From Ignavibacteriaceae bacterium (GTDB lineage Bacteria; Bacteroidota; Ignavibacteria; Ignavibacteriales; Ignavibacteriaceae), in the NCBI GenBank assembly GCA_023231105.1, contig JALNWB010000049.1, positions 1 to 23,621 of the forward strand: 23,621 nucleotides of DNA, written 5' to 3'. Shown piece after piece: positions 1 through 8,180 of this stretch. Each line of letters starts with the position of its first letter. Position 1 is the first letter of the stretch. Made by a program: the position numbers and the translations under genes. The notes beneath the pieces are model-generated. The model was given only the letters and a program-made list of their open reading frames with translations. It searched no databases and was not told where the DNA came from.

Positions 1-835
1 AAATTTTCTTTTCTTCATCTTCTTCAAAGAACGCATCAGGCCTGTGTTTTTTTCTTAAGAAAACAATTATCCGCCATTTTTCGTTTTGATATGAACCGAC
101 AACATTCATCATCGGCTCTTCGTTTTGTCCGCTGATTTCTTTCAGAGAAGAATAAAATATTTGAAAAGATTTTTCAATCTCGGACTTTGCATTTCCTTCA
201 AACGAAATCATTTTGCGTAAACCGTCATCAATTGCGAAAACATCAACTGAATTACTCGTCGAGATTTTAACGGCAAATTTTTCTTTCAACAGATCATATT
301 CATGATCAATGGTCATAAAATTTTTTGTTCCGGCTTGAAAATGAAGATGATCGGGAGCCGAAGCGCCGCACCTTGGACCATTGTAAAACACAGAATAATC
401 AGGAGATAAATCTTTGCAAAAATCCATCAACACTGGAAATGAATCTTCAATATTTTGTTTTGTGTGATGAATTGAAGGAAGCGTAAAATGTTCGGGAAAT
501 ATCGGAAAAGGATTTACAAGAATTAAAAAATCATCTTTATATTCAACTGTTTGCTGCTCTTGCGGCAAATTATCTTTACACAAAAAACACTTCCGCCCGT
601 TGATTGATTTCTCATCAACTTTTGCCGAAGTTGAGATCATCCTACCGGGATTAAATTGAACTTTAATCGAAAAATTTTCAAAGTGAAAAACTTTTACTTC
701 AACAGAATCAAGTGTTGCATAACCATTTTTACATTGTTCCCAATTTAATTTTTGATCGCGTATTAATGTTTTTACCGAATCAATAATATTGCTCCCTTCT
801 TTAAACCACGCTTTACGTGGTTTCGTTTCACTCAA
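1..835 (-). CDS. DUF4922 / GDP-sugar phosphorylase-like HIT-fold protein (partial, C-terminus off the window)
   Basis: I translated this by hand as an open minus-strand frame reaching the left edge; 278 residues are visible. A CxxC pair lies near residues 83-86. It is followed by the NPFPIFPEHFTLPS stretch (about 108-121) and CGASAPDHLHFQAG (about 156-169). The HxHxQ core (H163, H165, Q167) within GAS..HLHFQ is the HIT-superfamily active site as seen in GDP-L-galactose/GDP-glucose phosphorylases (VTC2/GDPGP1). DUF4922 proteins of Bacteroidota belong there, so I infer phosphorolysis of a nucleoside-diphosphate sugar in the cytosol. No ATG is available. The frame opens after a TGA, and only GTG at 850 or TTG at 835 can start it, so the start overlaps or abuts the upstream glycosyltransferase stop at 840. 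The first codons lie in heptad-repeat and hairpin DNA, so the N-terminus is not family sequence. It is co-directional with the glycosyltransferase and probably co-transcribed. Confidence 0.8.
   Translation of the reverse strand, partial: MSETKPRKAWFKEGSNIIDSVKTLIRDQKLNWEQCKNGYATLDSVEVKVFHFENFSIKVQFNPGRMISTSAKVDEKSINGRKCFLCKDNLPQEQQTVEYKDDFLILVNPFPIFPEHFTLPSIHHTKQNIEDSFPVLMDFCKDLSPDYSVFYNGPRCGASAPDHLHFQAGTKNFMTIDHEYDLLKEKFAVKISTSNSVDVFAIDDGLRKMISFEGNAKSEIEKSFQIFYSSLKEISGQNEEPMMNVVGSYQNEKWRIIVFLRKKHRPDAFFEEDEEKKI
803..823 (-). repeat. Perfect inverted repeat, AAACCACG / CGTGGTTT
   Basis: An 8-bp perfect inverted repeat has a 5-nt loop (CTTTA on the plus strand). It lies within the first codons of the DUF4922 gene, directly after the heptad array. 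No T-run follows, so it is not a standard intrinsic terminator. It could be part of the same inserted repeat element or an RNA structure near the ribosome-binding region. Confidence 0.7.
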
Positions 836-867
836 CTTTCTACTTTCCACTTTTCACTTTATTCTTT
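833..867 (-). repeat. Heptanucleotide array, unit AAAGTNN (5 units)
   Basis: Read on the minus strand, five consecutive 7-mers share the form AAAGTNN: AAAGTTG, AAAGTAG, AAAGTGG, AAAGTGA and the variant AAAGAAT. The array encodes the last residues of the glycosyltransferase, contains its TAG stop (last three bases of the AAAGTAG unit) and supplies the TTG start of the DUF4922 gene. Related arrays occur near 18138 and 19771. Confidence 0.8.
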
Positions 868-2303
868 CTTGCCAGCAGTTCAAACGTTCTGATTTTATCT
901 TTATAAAAATTGTGGTTATTCATCTGTACAATAGAAAGTGCGGAATCAGTATTCCCTTCCCACCGGCGGCAGAAATACAACGGTTCATATATTCTTCCGA
1001 TTTGATAACGACGCGAGATAGCAAGCACGACAGAATAATCTTCACCATAACTCACATTCGGAATTTTAACTTCGCGCAAAACGGGAGTGTAAAAAGCGCG
1101 CGGCGCGCCGAGTCCGTTTATTCTTAACGCATTGTTTCTTCCGTTCTCCGGCGTCCATTCTTTATGGTCTATTACTCCGGGAGGAAGCTGCTCTAATTGG
1201 AAATTTGTCATCAAATAACTTCCGATAACCGCAGCAACATTTTCTTCATAAAACTTATTTACAATTTTCTGCAAAGTATTTTCATCGCTGTACATATCAT
1301 CGCTATCAAGCTGCACGGCAAATTTTCCGCAATTTGAGTGATGAACTGCTTCATTCCAGCAGCCGCCGATACCCAACTCTTTTCTCGCCGGAATTAAGTG
1401 AATAATTCTTGTATCTTGTTTTGCGAAAGCTTCAATTTTTTCAGTCGTTCCGTCATCAGAATAATTATCTACAATTAAAAGATTAAACGCAAAATTTGTT
1501 TTTTGTTTCAGTACAGATTGAATTGCATCGCTAATAGTTTTTACACGGTTTTTTACAGGAATAACTACAGACGCTTCAACTTTAAAATCAGTCTTATCAA
1601 AATCTATCTTTTCAAAATTTGGTTCTAAATAAGCGCCAATCGATTTCAAATGATTCGTGCAGACTTTTTCCATTTCAATTTGCGTCGATCGGTTACGCGG
1701 ATCAACATAATCAAACAATTTTTCACCCGATTTCCGTTCGTCTGTTTCAATTGATGAATAAAGGAATTCACCGATACGGATGATTTTATTCTTTTGCGAA
1801 ACCTTCAAGCGTAAATCATAAAGTCCGCCAAAATTATAACTTTCATTAAATTGAAGTTTTTTAATTGCTTCAGTATTAAACAAAAGCAAATAACCAAAAT
1901 TAAAATCATCTCGCAGACTTCCCTCTTGATAATCAATGGTGGGATGCGGTTGTCTTACATCGTCTTTAATTTCATAATAATCCGAATAGACTAAACCGCC
2001 AGAAGTATTTTCGGCAATAGAGATGAAACGATCTAAAGCAAATTGCCCAAGTTCAAGCAAAGTATCTTGTTTAACAACTGCCGTAATTTCGGTAGTTGAC
2101 CTTGCAATAATTTCTTTTATTGCTGCCGTACTTAAAAGATTTTCTACAAAAAGAATTTTACAATTCTCAATTTCCGGTACGTCTTGTTTTGTTGAGAGAA
2201 GATAAATTTCTGCAACAAGCCCGGAACTTAAAAACGAAGTAACTGTCTTTTGCGTATAATTGAAACCGTTATAAGGTAAGAAAAGCGTTATCTTTTTTGA
2301 CAT
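840..2303 (-). CDS. Family 2 glycosyltransferase with two GT-A domains
   Basis: A 487-residue cytosolic protein. Residues 1-200 look like a diverged GT2 domain with no clear catalytic motif. Residues about 243-460 are a canonical GT-A fold: VSVVIPVKNR-type start (EASVVIPVKNR), the NYSDDGT donor-binding stretch near 280-286, and the metal-binding DSDD at 333-336 (AVQLDSDDMYS). A GED-containing acceptor loop (YGEDYSV) follows, with a late R-R-W motif. No membrane segments are seen. The substrate cannot be told from sequence. Its place between a TonB-dependent receptor (18 nt upstream) and a GDP-sugar phosphorylase-like gene (overlapping or abutting) suggests nucleotide-sugar or glycan metabolism. 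The last residues (KNKVKSGK) are encoded by the heptad array and are probably non-conserved. The start is ATG. Confidence 0.85.
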   Translation of the reverse strand: MSKKITLFLPYNGFNYTQKTVTSFLSSGLVAEIYLLSTKQDVPEIENCKILFVENLLSTAAIKEIIARSTTEITAVVKQDTLLELGQFALDRFISIAENTSGGLVYSDYYEIKDDVRQPHPTIDYQEGSLRDDFNFGYLLLFNTEAIKKLQFNESYNFGGLYDLRLKVSQKNKIIRIGEFLYSSIETDERKSGEKLFDYVDPRNRSTQIEMEKVCTNHLKSIGAYLEPNFEKIDFDKTDFKVEASVVIPVKNRVKTISDAIQSVLKQKTNFAFNLLIVDNYSDDGTTEKIEAFAKQDTRIIHLIPARKELGIGGCWNEAVHHSNCGKFAVQLDSDDMYSDENTLQKIVNKFYEENVAAVIGSYLMTNFQLEQLPPGVIDHKEWTPENGRNNALRINGLGAPRAFYTPVLREVKIPNVSYGEDYSVVLAISRRYQIGRIYEPLYFCRRWEGNTDSALSIVQMNNHNFYKDKIRTFELLARKNKVKSGK

Positions 2304-2321
2304 TTTTTCTCCGCTGAAAAA

Positions 2322-4370
2322 TTAAAATTGATAGTTTAGAGAGATTCCCGCATGCAAATTTCTTGGGAGTCCCGGTTCAAAATATTCCCCGTTGGAACCG
2401 TTCACAAAAACAGATGAAATATATTTTTTATTAAAAATATTTTCTACCTCGAACGAACAATTGACAGAAACTGAATTCATTACCCAATTAAATAAAACTT
2501 GCAAATCAAATTTATCATAACTTCCGGCAGAGACCGAATTTGCATTATCAATATATAATTGACTGAAGTTTGAATATTGCAAATTAATAAACGGCAGAGC
2601 CGGTTTTTTATATCCAACATTCAGAAAAACCGTTCGTGCCGGCACACCGGGAATTGTTTTACCGGCATAGTTTCCTGCGGCGTTACTAAAATTAACAAAA
2701 GAATTTTTTGCCAACGTTACCGAACTTTCAAATTCAAAATAGTATTTAGTTGAAAGAGAAACGGAAGCTTCTATTCCATACCGTTTTGTTTTTCCCGCAG
2801 AAACATAATATGAAGCGCCGGAGACTTGATATGGAATTAATTCGTCATAAGTTAAAAGCGAATACCCGATAACATTGTATGAAAACGAACTGACAAAAGA
2901 ATTTTCCGGTGAACAATCTCCTTTTAATCCCGCTTCAATTGTGTGTGAAGTTGAAGGCTTCAATAAAGGGTTTAATCCGGTTAAAGCAACTAAGTCCGCA
3001 GGCGGATCAACTTCGTTAAACGCAGGATTTTCAACTCCTTTAGTATAATGAACCATCACATAATTATTTTCATTTAGGGCGAAAGAAATTCCAACGCCGG
3101 GAGTTAGCGCATTCAAAGTAATTTTGTCGGAAAGTTCGGGATTTATAAAATCGTCCAGCAAATATTTTGCTTGGGAATATCTGAGAGAAATATCGATGGT
3201 GATTTTTTTATACGTATGTTCATCATGAAGATAAATTCCATAATTCAATCCGCCTTCATTTTTATTTTGCTTCAGTGTAGTTCCTCTTTCATTTGAAGAT
3301 GACAAGGAATAAAAGACTGACGGACCATTCTGATATTGATTATCAATACCCAAAGAAAATTTGTTCACATCTTCTTCAGAATATTTTTTCACAAAGTTAT
3401 ATTGAACTTTTCCGCCGAGATGAATGCGGTTAAAGTCACGGTAACTGTTTTTTTGTGATCTCATCAATGTTTTTGGAGAAACAAAAAACGAAGCTGATAT
3501 CGATTGTTCTTCATCAAAATATTTTTGATAAGCCAAACCAATGCGCAGAACTTTATTCGTGCGCCGTTCATCCCGTTGTAGAAAAGTTGGATTTGCCTGC
3601 GATTGATCGGCTTCAAGTTGAGATGCAGTAAGCGCTCCGGCAATTTTATAAATGCTTGAAACACCGACAACCGAAAGATTAAAACTTGAAAGATCGTCAA
3701 GTTGATTCTTTAAATAGAAATTGAAATTAGTTGAATAAGTTGCCGAATGCTGCCGCCATCCATCAAATTTTGTATTGCTCACGTTCACAAAAACAGAGCC
3801 GTTTTTCAATTTACCGCCGGCTTCCGTTTGAAATTTTTGGTACCCAAAACTTCCGAACGTAAACCGATTCTCGGAAAATGAACCGGGAAAATTTCTTTCA
3901 CTAATAAAATTCAAATATCCGCCGGAAGCCGCGCTGAACAAGTTATAACTGTTCGTCTTGCCGATTTCAATTTGTGAAAAAGCCGAGACATCAAGCAGAT
4001 CAAGCGAAGTTCTGCCGTCAGGTTCGGTTTCAGGAAAACCATCAATCAAAATTTTTATTCCCACAATTTGCGGGTCATTCGAGCGGGCGCCAAATCCGCG
4101 CATCGTAATTTTGGTCAGCGTTTCTCCCCCGCCTCTCTGCTGAAGAAAAATTCCGGGAATATTTTTTACGGCATTCACCAAACTTTTACTGCTGCCTTCA
4201 TCTATTTCAACTTTTTCAATTGAAGAAGTTACTTTTTTCAAATCCCCCCTGGTACTTTTCCCAATTACCGAAACTTCGTCAAAAACATATTTTATACTAT
4301 CTCCGGGAGTTGTATTTGCAAATGCCAAACAAGGGAAGAGGAAAAGAAACGCATACAAGATTTTCATCAT
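2322..4370 (-). CDS. TonB-dependent outer-membrane receptor
   Basis: The protein has a signal peptide (MMKILYAFLFLFPCLAFA, then NTTPGD) that fixes the start at the tandem ATG codons 4370/4367. The longer frame to 4421 begins with TTG and adds an unlikely leader. A plug domain spans roughly mature residues 20-140, with EVSVIGKSTRG, IPGIFLQQRGG, ITMRGFGARSND, ILIDGFPETEPDG and a SAASGGYLNFI stretch; all are typical of TonB-dependent receptors. A 22-strand-type barrel follows and ends in NYQF, a C-terminal aromatic as in outer-membrane proteins. Length is about 680 residues, in the usual range. There is no carboxypeptidase-like N-terminal extension and no SusD partner, so it looks like a siderophore, cobalamin or metal type receptor more than a glycan importer. 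The ligand is unknown. It is first in a three-gene minus-strand run. Confidence 0.92.
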   Translation of the reverse strand: MMKILYAFLFLFPCLAFANTTPGDSIKYVFDEVSVIGKSTRGDLKKVTSSIEKVEIDEGSSKSLVNAVKNIPGIFLQQRGGGETLTKITMRGFGARSNDPQIVGIKILIDGFPETEPDGRTSLDLLDVSAFSQIEIGKTNSYNLFSAASGGYLNFISERNFPGSFSENRFTFGSFGYQKFQTEAGGKLKNGSVFVNVSNTKFDGWRQHSATYSTNFNFYLKNQLDDLSSFNLSVVGVSSIYKIAGALTASQLEADQSQANPTFLQRDERRTNKVLRIGLAYQKYFDEEQSISASFFVSPKTLMRSQKNSYRDFNRIHLGGKVQYNFVKKYSEEDVNKFSLGIDNQYQNGPSVFYSLSSSNERGTTLKQNKNEGGLNYGIYLHDEHTYKKITIDISLRYSQAKYLLDDFINPELSDKITLNALTPGVGISFALNENNYVMVHYTKGVENPAFNEVDPPADLVALTGLNPLLKPSTSHTIEAGLKGDCSPENSFVSSFSYNVIGYSLLTYDELIPYQVSGASYYVSAGKTKRYGIEASVSLSTKYYFEFESSVTLAKNSFVNFSNAAGNYAGKTIPGVPARTVFLNVGYKKPALPFINLQYSNFSQLYIDNANSVSAGSYDKFDLQVLFNWVMNSVSVNCSFEVENIFNKKYISSVFVNGSNGEYFEPGLPRNLHAGISLNYQF

Positions 4371-4447
4371 ACTATTTTTCGCTGGTTCAAATTGTTTTAA
4401 ATTGATAATAGAAATTAACAAAACTTCTAAAATTCACGAAAGAAAAG

Positions 4448-4813
4448 ATGATGTATGAACTAATTGTTTATCTACTTATTGGACTTGCAGCCGGAATTAT
4501 GAGTGGATTTCTGGGTATCGGCGGAGGAATAATTATTATCCCCGCATTAACCATGCTTCTCGGCTACTCTCAACAACAAGCGCAGGGAACTTCGCTTGCT
4601 TTACTTTTGCCTCCTATCGGTATTTTAGCCGTAATAAATTACTACAAAGCCGGTAGTATGAACTTAAAAGCCGCCGCTTTTATGGCGATTACGTTTATTG
4701 TCGGAAGTTATTTTTCGTCAAAAGTTGCCGTTCAAATTCCCGAACAAATGTTGAAAAAAGTTTTTGCCGCTTTTCTCCTTTTTTATTCAATGAAATTGTT
4801 CTTAGGAAAATGA
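4448..4813 (+). CDS. Half-size TauE/SafE (TSUP) family permease
   Basis: A 121-residue integral membrane protein with about four hydrophobic helices. The N-terminal motif GLAAGIMSGFLGIGGGIIIIPAL is the signature of the TSUP (DUF81, TauE/SafE) family, which exports small anions such as sulfite, sulfoacetate or other organosulfur compounds. Most members are about 250 residues with two such repeats. This is a single repeat unit and would need to dimerise. Tandem ATG codons are at 4448 and 4451. It is divergent from the TonB receptor, with only 77 bp between them, and it precedes the TPR gene by 50 nt, so it may lead that transcript. Substrate unknown. Confidence 0.85.
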   Translation: MMYELIVYLLIGLAAGIMSGFLGIGGGIIIIPALTMLLGYSQQQAQGTSLALLLPPIGILAVINYYKAGSMNLKAAAFMAITFIVGSYFSSKVAVQIPEQMLKKVFAAFLLFYSMKLFLGK

Positions 4814-4863
4814 ACTCTTCGGCGAGTTATACGTCAATTTGTAAAGAGATAAAAACAATTTAA

Positions 4864-6708
4864 ATGAAATTGAAACTCATCGTCCTCCTTTTGATTTTCG
4901 CGGAAGTCATCTTTTCACAACAAGGTGATCTGCAAAACCGGTTTATGCTTGCCCAAAGTTACGAGCAGATCGGCGAATTTGTTAAGGCAAAATCCATTTA
5001 CGAGGACTTGTATAAAGCGCAGCCAAATAATTTCACTTTTTTTCAATCTTTGAATAAATGTTATCTGCAGTTGAAGGAATACAACAATTCAAGTTTTCTT
5101 ATCCAACAAAAATTATCGGTTGAAAAAGATAATGTTTCCCTTGTTGGTTTGCTCGGAACAACTTTCTATTTAAATGGAGAAGAAAAAAAAGCTTTTCAAT
5201 TGTGGGATGAGTTTTTGGAAAACAAAAAAAGTGATGTTATCGCTTTCCGGGTGCTTGCAAACAGCGCTATCGAGCTACGCGCGTTTGATAAAGCTATCGA
5301 TCTACTCCAGCGAGCGAAAGTAATTTCGAACAAGGAATTTTACTTCGGGTATGATTTAGCTAATCTTTACGCTCTCAAAATGGATTATAAAAAATCTGCC
5401 GGTGAATTTATTTCCATTTTAAAAGCAGACGAAAAACAATTCCCCGGGGTTGAAGTCCGAATTTTCACTTACGTTACCCGCAACGAAGCTTTGAACGCAT
5501 TTATCAATGTTTTTGAGGACGAACAGCCCGAAAGGTTTCCTGTAATCGGAAATATTTTAGCGAAGCTTTATTCGGCAAACCGCCAATATGAAAAGGCTTT
5601 CTCATTGTACAAAACACTTGATAAAAAAGGACAATATCGCGGAACTGAAATTTTTAATTTTGCCATGAAACTATCTGCCGAAAAAGAATACGCTTTTGCT
5701 TCGGAGGTTTTTTCCTTTTTATTAAAAAATTATCCGGCCTCTCCCTTTCAACATCAAATTAAATTAAGTTTGGCAAAAAACTCAGAAGCAAAACTGGAAA
5801 TTGAAACCGCCGATTCATCTCAACTTTGGAAATCTTTTCCCCGTAAGAAATATTCTCCCGAAAAATTATACGAAGAGTCGCTATCCATTTATAAAGAAAT
5901 TGCAGAGAAAAATCCTTTTTCAGAGTTGGGTGTTGAAGCAATGTTTCATACGGGATACTTGTACGGAGAAAAAATTGGTGATGCAAAAGCAAGTGAAGAA
6001 TATTTTAATAAGATCATTTCAAATTTTCTTTTTTCAAATTTCTACGCCGAAGCTTGTTTGGAAATGGCGGCAATAAAACTTCAAAAAGGAAATGTCGATG
6101 AGGCTTCTTCATTTTATGATAAAATTCTCGCCAACCCAAGAACATCTGAAGAACAAAAAAATAAAGCTAAGTTTTGGAAAGCCCGGATTGCGTTTTTTCA
6201 AGGAAATTTCACCGAATCGAATAAATTACTCCGTCAATTAGTCTCCGTTTCAGCCGATAATATGTCAAATGATGCGATGGAACTTTCATTTCTGCTCACT
6301 TCGGCTTTTAATGATTCATTAACTTTAGTTAAATTTGCTGAAGGAGATTTTGCTTTATTGGTAAATAATTTCAGCAAAGCGGAAAAAACTTTTTCATCTT
6401 TAGTTAAAACAGAACAAACTCCTTTTCTAATAAAACAATTAGCCGAACTTCGTATGATTGAGTCCGACATTAGTTCCGACAGGTATCAAGAAGCATTAGA
6501 TCAGATTGATAGTTTATTAAAAAGAGAAGAAAAAAATATTTTTGCCGACAAGGCGAATTTGCTTGCCGCTAAAATATATCAGTACGGCTTAAGAAATCCT
6601 GTTAAAGCGATTGAAGAATATCAAAATCTTCTGCTCAGGTTTCCCGAATCGTTATATCTTGATGAAGCGCGGGAAGCGATAAATAAATTACGAAATAAAA
6701 TAAGTTAG
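4864..6708 (+). CDS. Secreted tetratricopeptide-repeat protein
   Basis: A 614-residue protein with an N-terminal signal peptide (MKLKLIVLLLIFAEVIFSQ). The rest is largely helical with repeated TPR-like units. They show at residues about 25-60 (AQSYEQIGEFVKAKSIYEDLYKAQPNN), again around 95-180, and in the C-terminal part as AIEEYQNLLLRFPESLYLDEAREAI, the spacing seen in BamD/YbgF-type periplasmic TPR proteins. It probably acts as a periplasmic or envelope-associated scaffold. No catalytic residues are recognised. Its stop is 8 nt before the clpX start, so the two genes are co-transcribed. A role linked to ClpX is not implied, because the proteins sit in different compartments. Confidence 0.8.
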   Translation: MKLKLIVLLLIFAEVIFSQQGDLQNRFMLAQSYEQIGEFVKAKSIYEDLYKAQPNNFTFFQSLNKCYLQLKEYNNSSFLIQQKLSVEKDNVSLVGLLGTTFYLNGEEKKAFQLWDEFLENKKSDVIAFRVLANSAIELRAFDKAIDLLQRAKVISNKEFYFGYDLANLYALKMDYKKSAGEFISILKADEKQFPGVEVRIFTYVTRNEALNAFINVFEDEQPERFPVIGNILAKLYSANRQYEKAFSLYKTLDKKGQYRGTEIFNFAMKLSAEKEYAFASEVFSFLLKNYPASPFQHQIKLSLAKNSEAKLEIETADSSQLWKSFPRKKYSPEKLYEESLSIYKEIAEKNPFSELGVEAMFHTGYLYGEKIGDAKASEEYFNKIISNFLFSNFYAEACLEMAAIKLQKGNVDEASSFYDKILANPRTSEEQKNKAKFWKARIAFFQGNFTESNKLLRQLVSVSADNMSNDAMELSFLLTSAFNDSLTLVKFAEGDFALLVNNFSKAEKTFSSLVKTEQTPFLIKQLAELRMIESDISSDRYQEALDQIDSLLKREEKNIFADKANLLAAKIYQYGLRNPVKAIEEYQNLLLRFPESLYLDEAREAINKLRNKIS

Positions 6709-6716
6709 AGAATAAA

Positions 6717-7973
6717 ATGGCAAAAAAAATAAATAATCGAATTGTTAAATGTTCATTTTGCGGAAGAGACGGCTCGGAAGTCGGCAGCTTAATTGCCGGT
6801 CCCGATGTTTACATCTGCGACCGCTGTATTTCCAGCAGCGTGGATATACTTAAAAATAATCTTGCCGCTTACAACACTGCAAAGCCCGGCAAAGCAAGTT
6901 TATTAACCCCGGACGTTATCAAACGGACTTTAGATGAACATGTTATCGGTCAAGAGCGGGCAAAGAAGACGCTCTCCGTTGCTGTTTACAATCATTATAA
7001 AAGAGTAAACTCAAAGAGCACTTTTTTTGAACTTGACGATGTGGAAATTGAAAAGAGCAATATTCTTTTGCTCGGTCCAACAGGCGTTGGAAAAACTTTG
7101 CTTGCACAAACGCTCTCAAAAATTCTCGATGTCCCTTTCGCCATTGCCGACGCCACAACAATTACAGAAGCCGGTTATGTTGGTGATGATGTAGAAACCG
7201 TTTTGGTTTCACTTTTACAAGCGTCTGATTTTAATATCGAAAAAGCTCAAAAAGGAATTGTCTATATCGATGAAATAGATAAAATTGCACGCAAAAGTGA
7301 AGGCGCAAGTATTACGCGAGATGTTTCCGGTGAAGGCGTTCAACAAGCTTTGCTGAAGATTTTAGAAGGAACCATTGCCGGCGTTCCTCCAAAAGGCGGC
7401 AGAAAACATCCCGAACAAAATTTGTTAAATGTGAACACGAAAAATATTTTGTTTATCGTCGGCGGCGCTTTTGAAGGAATTGAAAAAGTTATTGCTTCGC
7501 GAATAAATAAAAGCAAAATGGGCTTCGGTTCGGATATCAGCGGCAAACAGGAACTTTCTGATGATGAACTCATCGCGCTTGTACAGCCGGAAGATTTATT
7601 ACGGTTCGGTCTCATACCGGAATTGATCGGACGCTTGCCTGTTATCGCTCCGCTCCATTCTTTAAGTGATGAAGCTTTAAAAAATATTTTAACAACTCCT
7701 AAAAACGCTATCCTAAAACAGTATAAAAAACTTTTAGCGATGGAAGGAATCGAATTGGAATTTGATCCGTTCGCATTAGATGCCATCGTTAAAAAAGCAA
7801 AAGAACGAAAAACCGGCGCACGCGCGCTTCGTTCAATTTTAGAAGATTTTATGATTGATATTATGTTTGATATTCCTTCCAAATCCGGAGTTGAAAAATG
7901 TATTGTTACCCGCGATGTAGTGTTGGAAAAAGCGGAACCGATTTATCTTGAGTCAGGCAGAAAATCGGCGTAA
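6717..7973 (+). CDS. clpX: ATP-dependent Clp protease ATP-binding subunit ClpX
   Basis: A 418-residue AAA+ unfoldase, full family length. A C4 zinc-binding domain at the N-terminus uses C12, C15, C34 and C37. Walker A is GPTGVGKT (120-127). The pore-1 loop GYVG is at 153-156, Walker B YIDEID at 183-188, and the RKH loop at 229-231 (GGRKHPEQN). Sensor and arginine-finger regions appear as LIPELIGRLPV and TGARALRSI. The ClpP-docking tripeptide, IGF in E. coli, reads MGF here (268-270). ClpX unfolds tagged or specific substrates and feeds them to ClpP, which is not in this window. The gene follows a secreted TPR gene in apparent operon, instead of the common tig-clpP-clpX order. The start ATG has an AGAG-type ribosome site. 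Confidence 0.97.
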   Translation: MAKKINNRIVKCSFCGRDGSEVGSLIAGPDVYICDRCISSSVDILKNNLAAYNTAKPGKASLLTPDVIKRTLDEHVIGQERAKKTLSVAVYNHYKRVNSKSTFFELDDVEIEKSNILLLGPTGVGKTLLAQTLSKILDVPFAIADATTITEAGYVGDDVETVLVSLLQASDFNIEKAQKGIVYIDEIDKIARKSEGASITRDVSGEGVQQALLKILEGTIAGVPPKGGRKHPEQNLLNVNTKNILFIVGGAFEGIEKVIASRINKSKMGFGSDISGKQELSDDELIALVQPEDLLRFGLIPELIGRLPVIAPLHSLSDEALKNILTTPKNAILKQYKKLLAMEGIELEFDPFALDAIVKKAKERKTGARALRSILEDFMIDIMFDIPSKSGVEKCIVTRDVVLEKAEPIYLESGRKSA

Positions 7974-8180
7974 CGGTTTGGGTGAAAGTAGAACTTGATA
8001 CTTGGTTAAATATTTATTAAGGTTATTGTACACTTGCATGGATGAATGATTGTTTTACGTTTACTTTAATTATTTAAACCTTCAACCATGCATTCATTCA
8101 CCCATTCCTTTAATGAAAAATATCAGTGCATGTGTCCTTACAATTTTTACAAGTAACATTTATCAATGATCGTTATCCCA
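7974..8180 (+). other. Intergenic region with competing inverted repeats
   Basis: This gap of about 200 nt separates clpX from the next plus-strand gene. It holds two overlapping pairings: TGCATGG (8035-8041) with CCATGCA (8086-8092), and ATGGATGAATGA (8038-8049) with TCATTCACCCAT (8094-8105, 11 of 12 paired). They share bases, so only one can form at a time. No T-run follows either. A TACACTTG at 8029-8036 resembles a Bacteroidota -7 element but lacks a well-spaced -33. No small ORF stands out. Confidence 0.45.

Noticed and set aside
789..1127. 112-residue plus-strand frame
   Set aside because: It lies opposite the well-supported glycosyltransferase and the heptad array, with no protein-like pattern.
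4371..4447. Promoter in the divergent gap between receptor and permease
   Set aside because: ACAATTTG resembles the -7 element, but spacing to the nearest TTG (about 23 nt) and the two mismatches are too poor to call.
7340..7882. 180-residue open frame antisense to clpX
   Set aside because: It mirrors strongly conserved clpX codons, is rich in Ser/Pro/Phe as expected of a shadow frame, and has no ribosome site or family motif.
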